Positions 62,574-64,000 of a stretch of 64,000 bases of DNA are shown here, piece after piece; the first letter of the stretch is position 1, and the number at the start of each line of letters is the position of its first letter. The notes below the pieces were generated by a model that did not search any database, was not told the DNA's origin, and worked only from the letters and a program-made list of their open reading frames with translations. Source of the DNA: Paraburkholderia solitsugae (GTDB lineage Bacteria > Pseudomonadota > Gammaproteobacteria > Burkholderiales > Burkholderiaceae); assembly GCF_013177695.1 (NCBI RefSeq), contig NZ_WOEY01000110.1:27121-91120 (forward strand), in the 5' to 3' direction. The position numbers and the translations under genes were made by a program.

Positions 62574-62933
62574 GCAGTCGCATCTCCCGATGGCACTCTA
62601 TGGTTGTCGGCGTTCGGCATTCGACGGGACGCCGGGTCACGGCCTTAATCACCGCAACCGGCAGCCGTTACAAATCGCTTGCCATGCTAGCAGACCAGTC
62701 GGTAAAAATGTTGCGTCACGCGTTCTGGTTGCCTCATGCGTTTTGAATGGACAAGCCACACAGCGACGTCTTCAATCGCCGAGCCCGTGAAAAACCACGA
62801 ATGATTGCGACCGCAACGACTGGCCACCCTGCGGACAGAATGACCGGAACTCGATGCGATAGATGAACTGCTTGGCGCGTCGGTATCCTCGTGCTTGCTG
62901 CAAACCGAATGGGGGGTGTATAAAATCATTCGA
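62574..62933. other. intergenic region between divergent genes
   Basis: These 360 bases separate the minus-strand barrel gene from the plus-strand Pr6Pr gene. I see no gene, clear palindrome or terminator in it; it should hold both promoters. Confidence 0.5.
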
Positions 62934-63617
62934 ATGCGCCCTGCCCCTTCTCAGCAGCATGAACCCGAGCTTCCGCTCCATACGCCCAGCGTCTCGTCGG
63001 TGACGCTGGCGGCCGTCATTGCCGCCATCGCCTGGATCTCCATCGCGGCACAAGCCAATCTGACGATTGATCGTACGCTTGCGCGCGGGCTTGGCGTGCT
63101 TGATGGGATTGCGCGGATGAGCAGTTATCTCACCAATTTGACGGTATTGATTTGCGCGGTCTGTTTTACCTGCGTCGCGCTACGCGGGAGCAATTCGGCG
63201 ATCGTGCGTTTTTTCCGGCAGCCTACCGTCGTGACCGCTGTCGTTGTCTACATGGTTTTTGTGGGGATCGCCTACAACCTTCTTCTGCGGGGGGTATGGT
63301 CGCCTACGGCCTATCGGCTGCTGCTCAATGAATCGATGCACAGCGTTTTGCCTGTGCTCGCGGCGCTGTACTGGGTGCTGTTCGTGCCGCGATTTCATCT
63401 GCGGCTACGGCATTGTTTGCTATGGCTGGTCTATCCCATTGCGTATCTCGCCGTCACCTTCTGGCGCGGGCATTTATCGGATTTTTATCCCTATCCTTTC
63501 ATCAACGTCGACGTGCTTGGCGTCAGGCATGCCGTCATCAATTCTGCCCTGCTGTTTGGCGGATTTGTGATGTTGATGGCGGTATTCGCGGGGATTAATT
63601 TCCGGCGTAGACGCTGA
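62934..63617 (+). CDS. Pr6Pr family membrane protein
   Basis: This 227-residue inner-membrane protein has about six hydrophobic helices and the Pr6Pr (FAR-17a/AIG1-like) pattern: YLTNLTVLICAVCF after the first helix, then VVVYMVFVGIAYNLLLRG and a late FYPYPFINVDVLG. The family is of unknown function in bacteria. The ATG at 62934 is the likely start; an ATG at 62910 and a CTG/TTG further up exist, and no strong ribosome-binding site decides between them. Confidence 0.85.
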   Translation: MRPAPSQQHEPELPLHTPSVSSVTLAAVIAAIAWISIAAQANLTIDRTLARGLGVLDGIARMSSYLTNLTVLICAVCFTCVALRGSNSAIVRFFRQPTVVTAVVVYMVFVGIAYNLLLRGVWSPTAYRLLLNESMHSVLPVLAALYWVLFVPRFHLRLRHCLLWLVYPIAYLAVTFWRGHLSDFYPYPFINVDVLGVRHAVINSALLFGGFVMLMAVFAGINFRRRR

Positions 63618-64000
63618 TAATTAGTATGCCGTTGCATCGCCCTCGCACGTCGACGCAGATGGCCCCCTGGTTTTATGAAGTACTCATCGGCGCGCGCAGC
63701 GCCGCCGGAAGAATGACTGCCTTGTCACCAAGGCTGAATGTGCGAGAACACAGATTCCAGATGCACCACTACCGTGGCTGCGCGGGGGACCCGCTTATGA
63801 GCTAGCGGTGTGAGCCGCTTTCTTTGCTTATCTTTCTTTGCGGCGGCAAAGAAAGTAAGTGCCGCCCAGCACAGCAATGCTCTCAACTTAAGCCCCATTC
63901 CATCAAGCAAGTTTGTACGCGAGATGGAAGTGGGGCTTCGCTTTTCTGGGCGGTCTCGGGTATGAGCGCGAAGGCTGGATGCGGCATCGGGTCTGGCGGA
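63618..64000. other. non-coding end of window with repeat-like element
   Basis: No gene is seen in these 383 bases. From about 63820 to 63940 there are two consecutive hairpins of the kind dispersed in many copies in Paraburkholderia genomes; they are listed separately. The rest shows nothing. Confidence 0.5.
63832..63938. repeat. double-hairpin intergenic repeat element
   Basis: The first hairpin is CTTTCTTTGC-GGCG-GCAAAGAAAG (63832-63855) with a partly paired extension on both sides. The second has arms AAGCCCCATTCCATC (63890-63904) and GATGGAAGTGGGGCTT (63923-63938), paired except for one bulged base. The first motif is one I know as frequent between genes in Paraburkholderia; its dispersal in this genome cannot be tested from one window. 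Confidence 0.55.

Overview
This is a gene-dense, GC-rich stretch of a betaproteobacterial chromosome, most likely a Paraburkholderia/Burkholderia. The signs are two porins of the Burkholderiaceae type (mature ends starting AQSSVTL), a DUF4148 protein, a DUF2968 protein, an entericidin-type lipoprotein, many LysR/AraC-regulated catabolic operons, and a spaced C/G-rich repeat at the right edge that resembles elements common in these genomes. No rRNA, tRNA, insertion sequence, prophage or CRISPR array was found. The genus call is inference from family content.

Layout. 1-4.0 kb: the end of a carbon-phosphorus lyase operon (phnI partial, phnJ, phnK, phnL, phnM). 4.0-7.6 kb: a small unknown gene, a family 2 glycosyltransferase convergent with an LPG-synthase-type membrane protein, and a three-gene set of a lipoprotein, a secreted protein and a lytic transglycosylase. 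7.9-10.8 kb: a PotD-like periplasmic binding protein translationally coupled to a membrane GGDEF protein, reminiscent of the NspS-MbaA polyamine signalling pair. 11.5-20.9 kb: two paralogous modules for basic amino acid uptake, each a HisJ/ArgT-like binding protein plus an AstE/aspartoacylase-like hydrolase. Only the second carries permeases and ATPase, and it has HutC-like operators upstream. An orphan MetQ-type protein and a porin lie between them.

20.9-28.8 kb: a minus-strand operon (acyl-CoA ligase, porin broken by an amber codon, M24 peptidase-like protein, SDR, DUF1254 protein) divergent from an AraC regulator. 29.3-30.5 kb: a DUF4239-type membrane protein and an entericidin-like lipoprotein. 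30.6-37.4 kb: LysR, LeuC/LeuD paralogues, class III CoA-transferase, HMG-CoA-lyase-family enzyme and MFS carrier. Together these make a coherent predicted route from citraconate/(R)-citramalate to pyruvate and acetyl-CoA. 37.5-42.3 kb: serine hydrolase, MFS carrier and M20 peptidase divergent from a LysR regulator.

42.4-64 kb: mostly housekeeping and conserved genes. These are glycogen phosphorylase, a DHA2 efflux pump, threonine aldolase, an NlpD-like lipoprotein, a cupin, a DUF2968 protein, a DUF4148 protein, 6-phosphogluconate dehydrogenase, a DUF938 methyltransferase carrying an in-frame 9-bp minisatellite, a PPOX flavoprotein, a sirtuin, an SDR, a polysaccharide deacetylase, a DUF2252 protein, an outer-membrane barrel with an internal duplication and a Pr6Pr membrane protein. 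One lipoprotein gene at 43.6-44.7 kb is frameshifted.

The strongest candidates for new biology are the PotD/GGDEF pair, the citraconate module, the duplicated transporter/hydrolase modules with their regulatory sites (including four CATTACG boxes on an 11-bp helical lattice), and the KLD repeat expansion in a methyltransferase.
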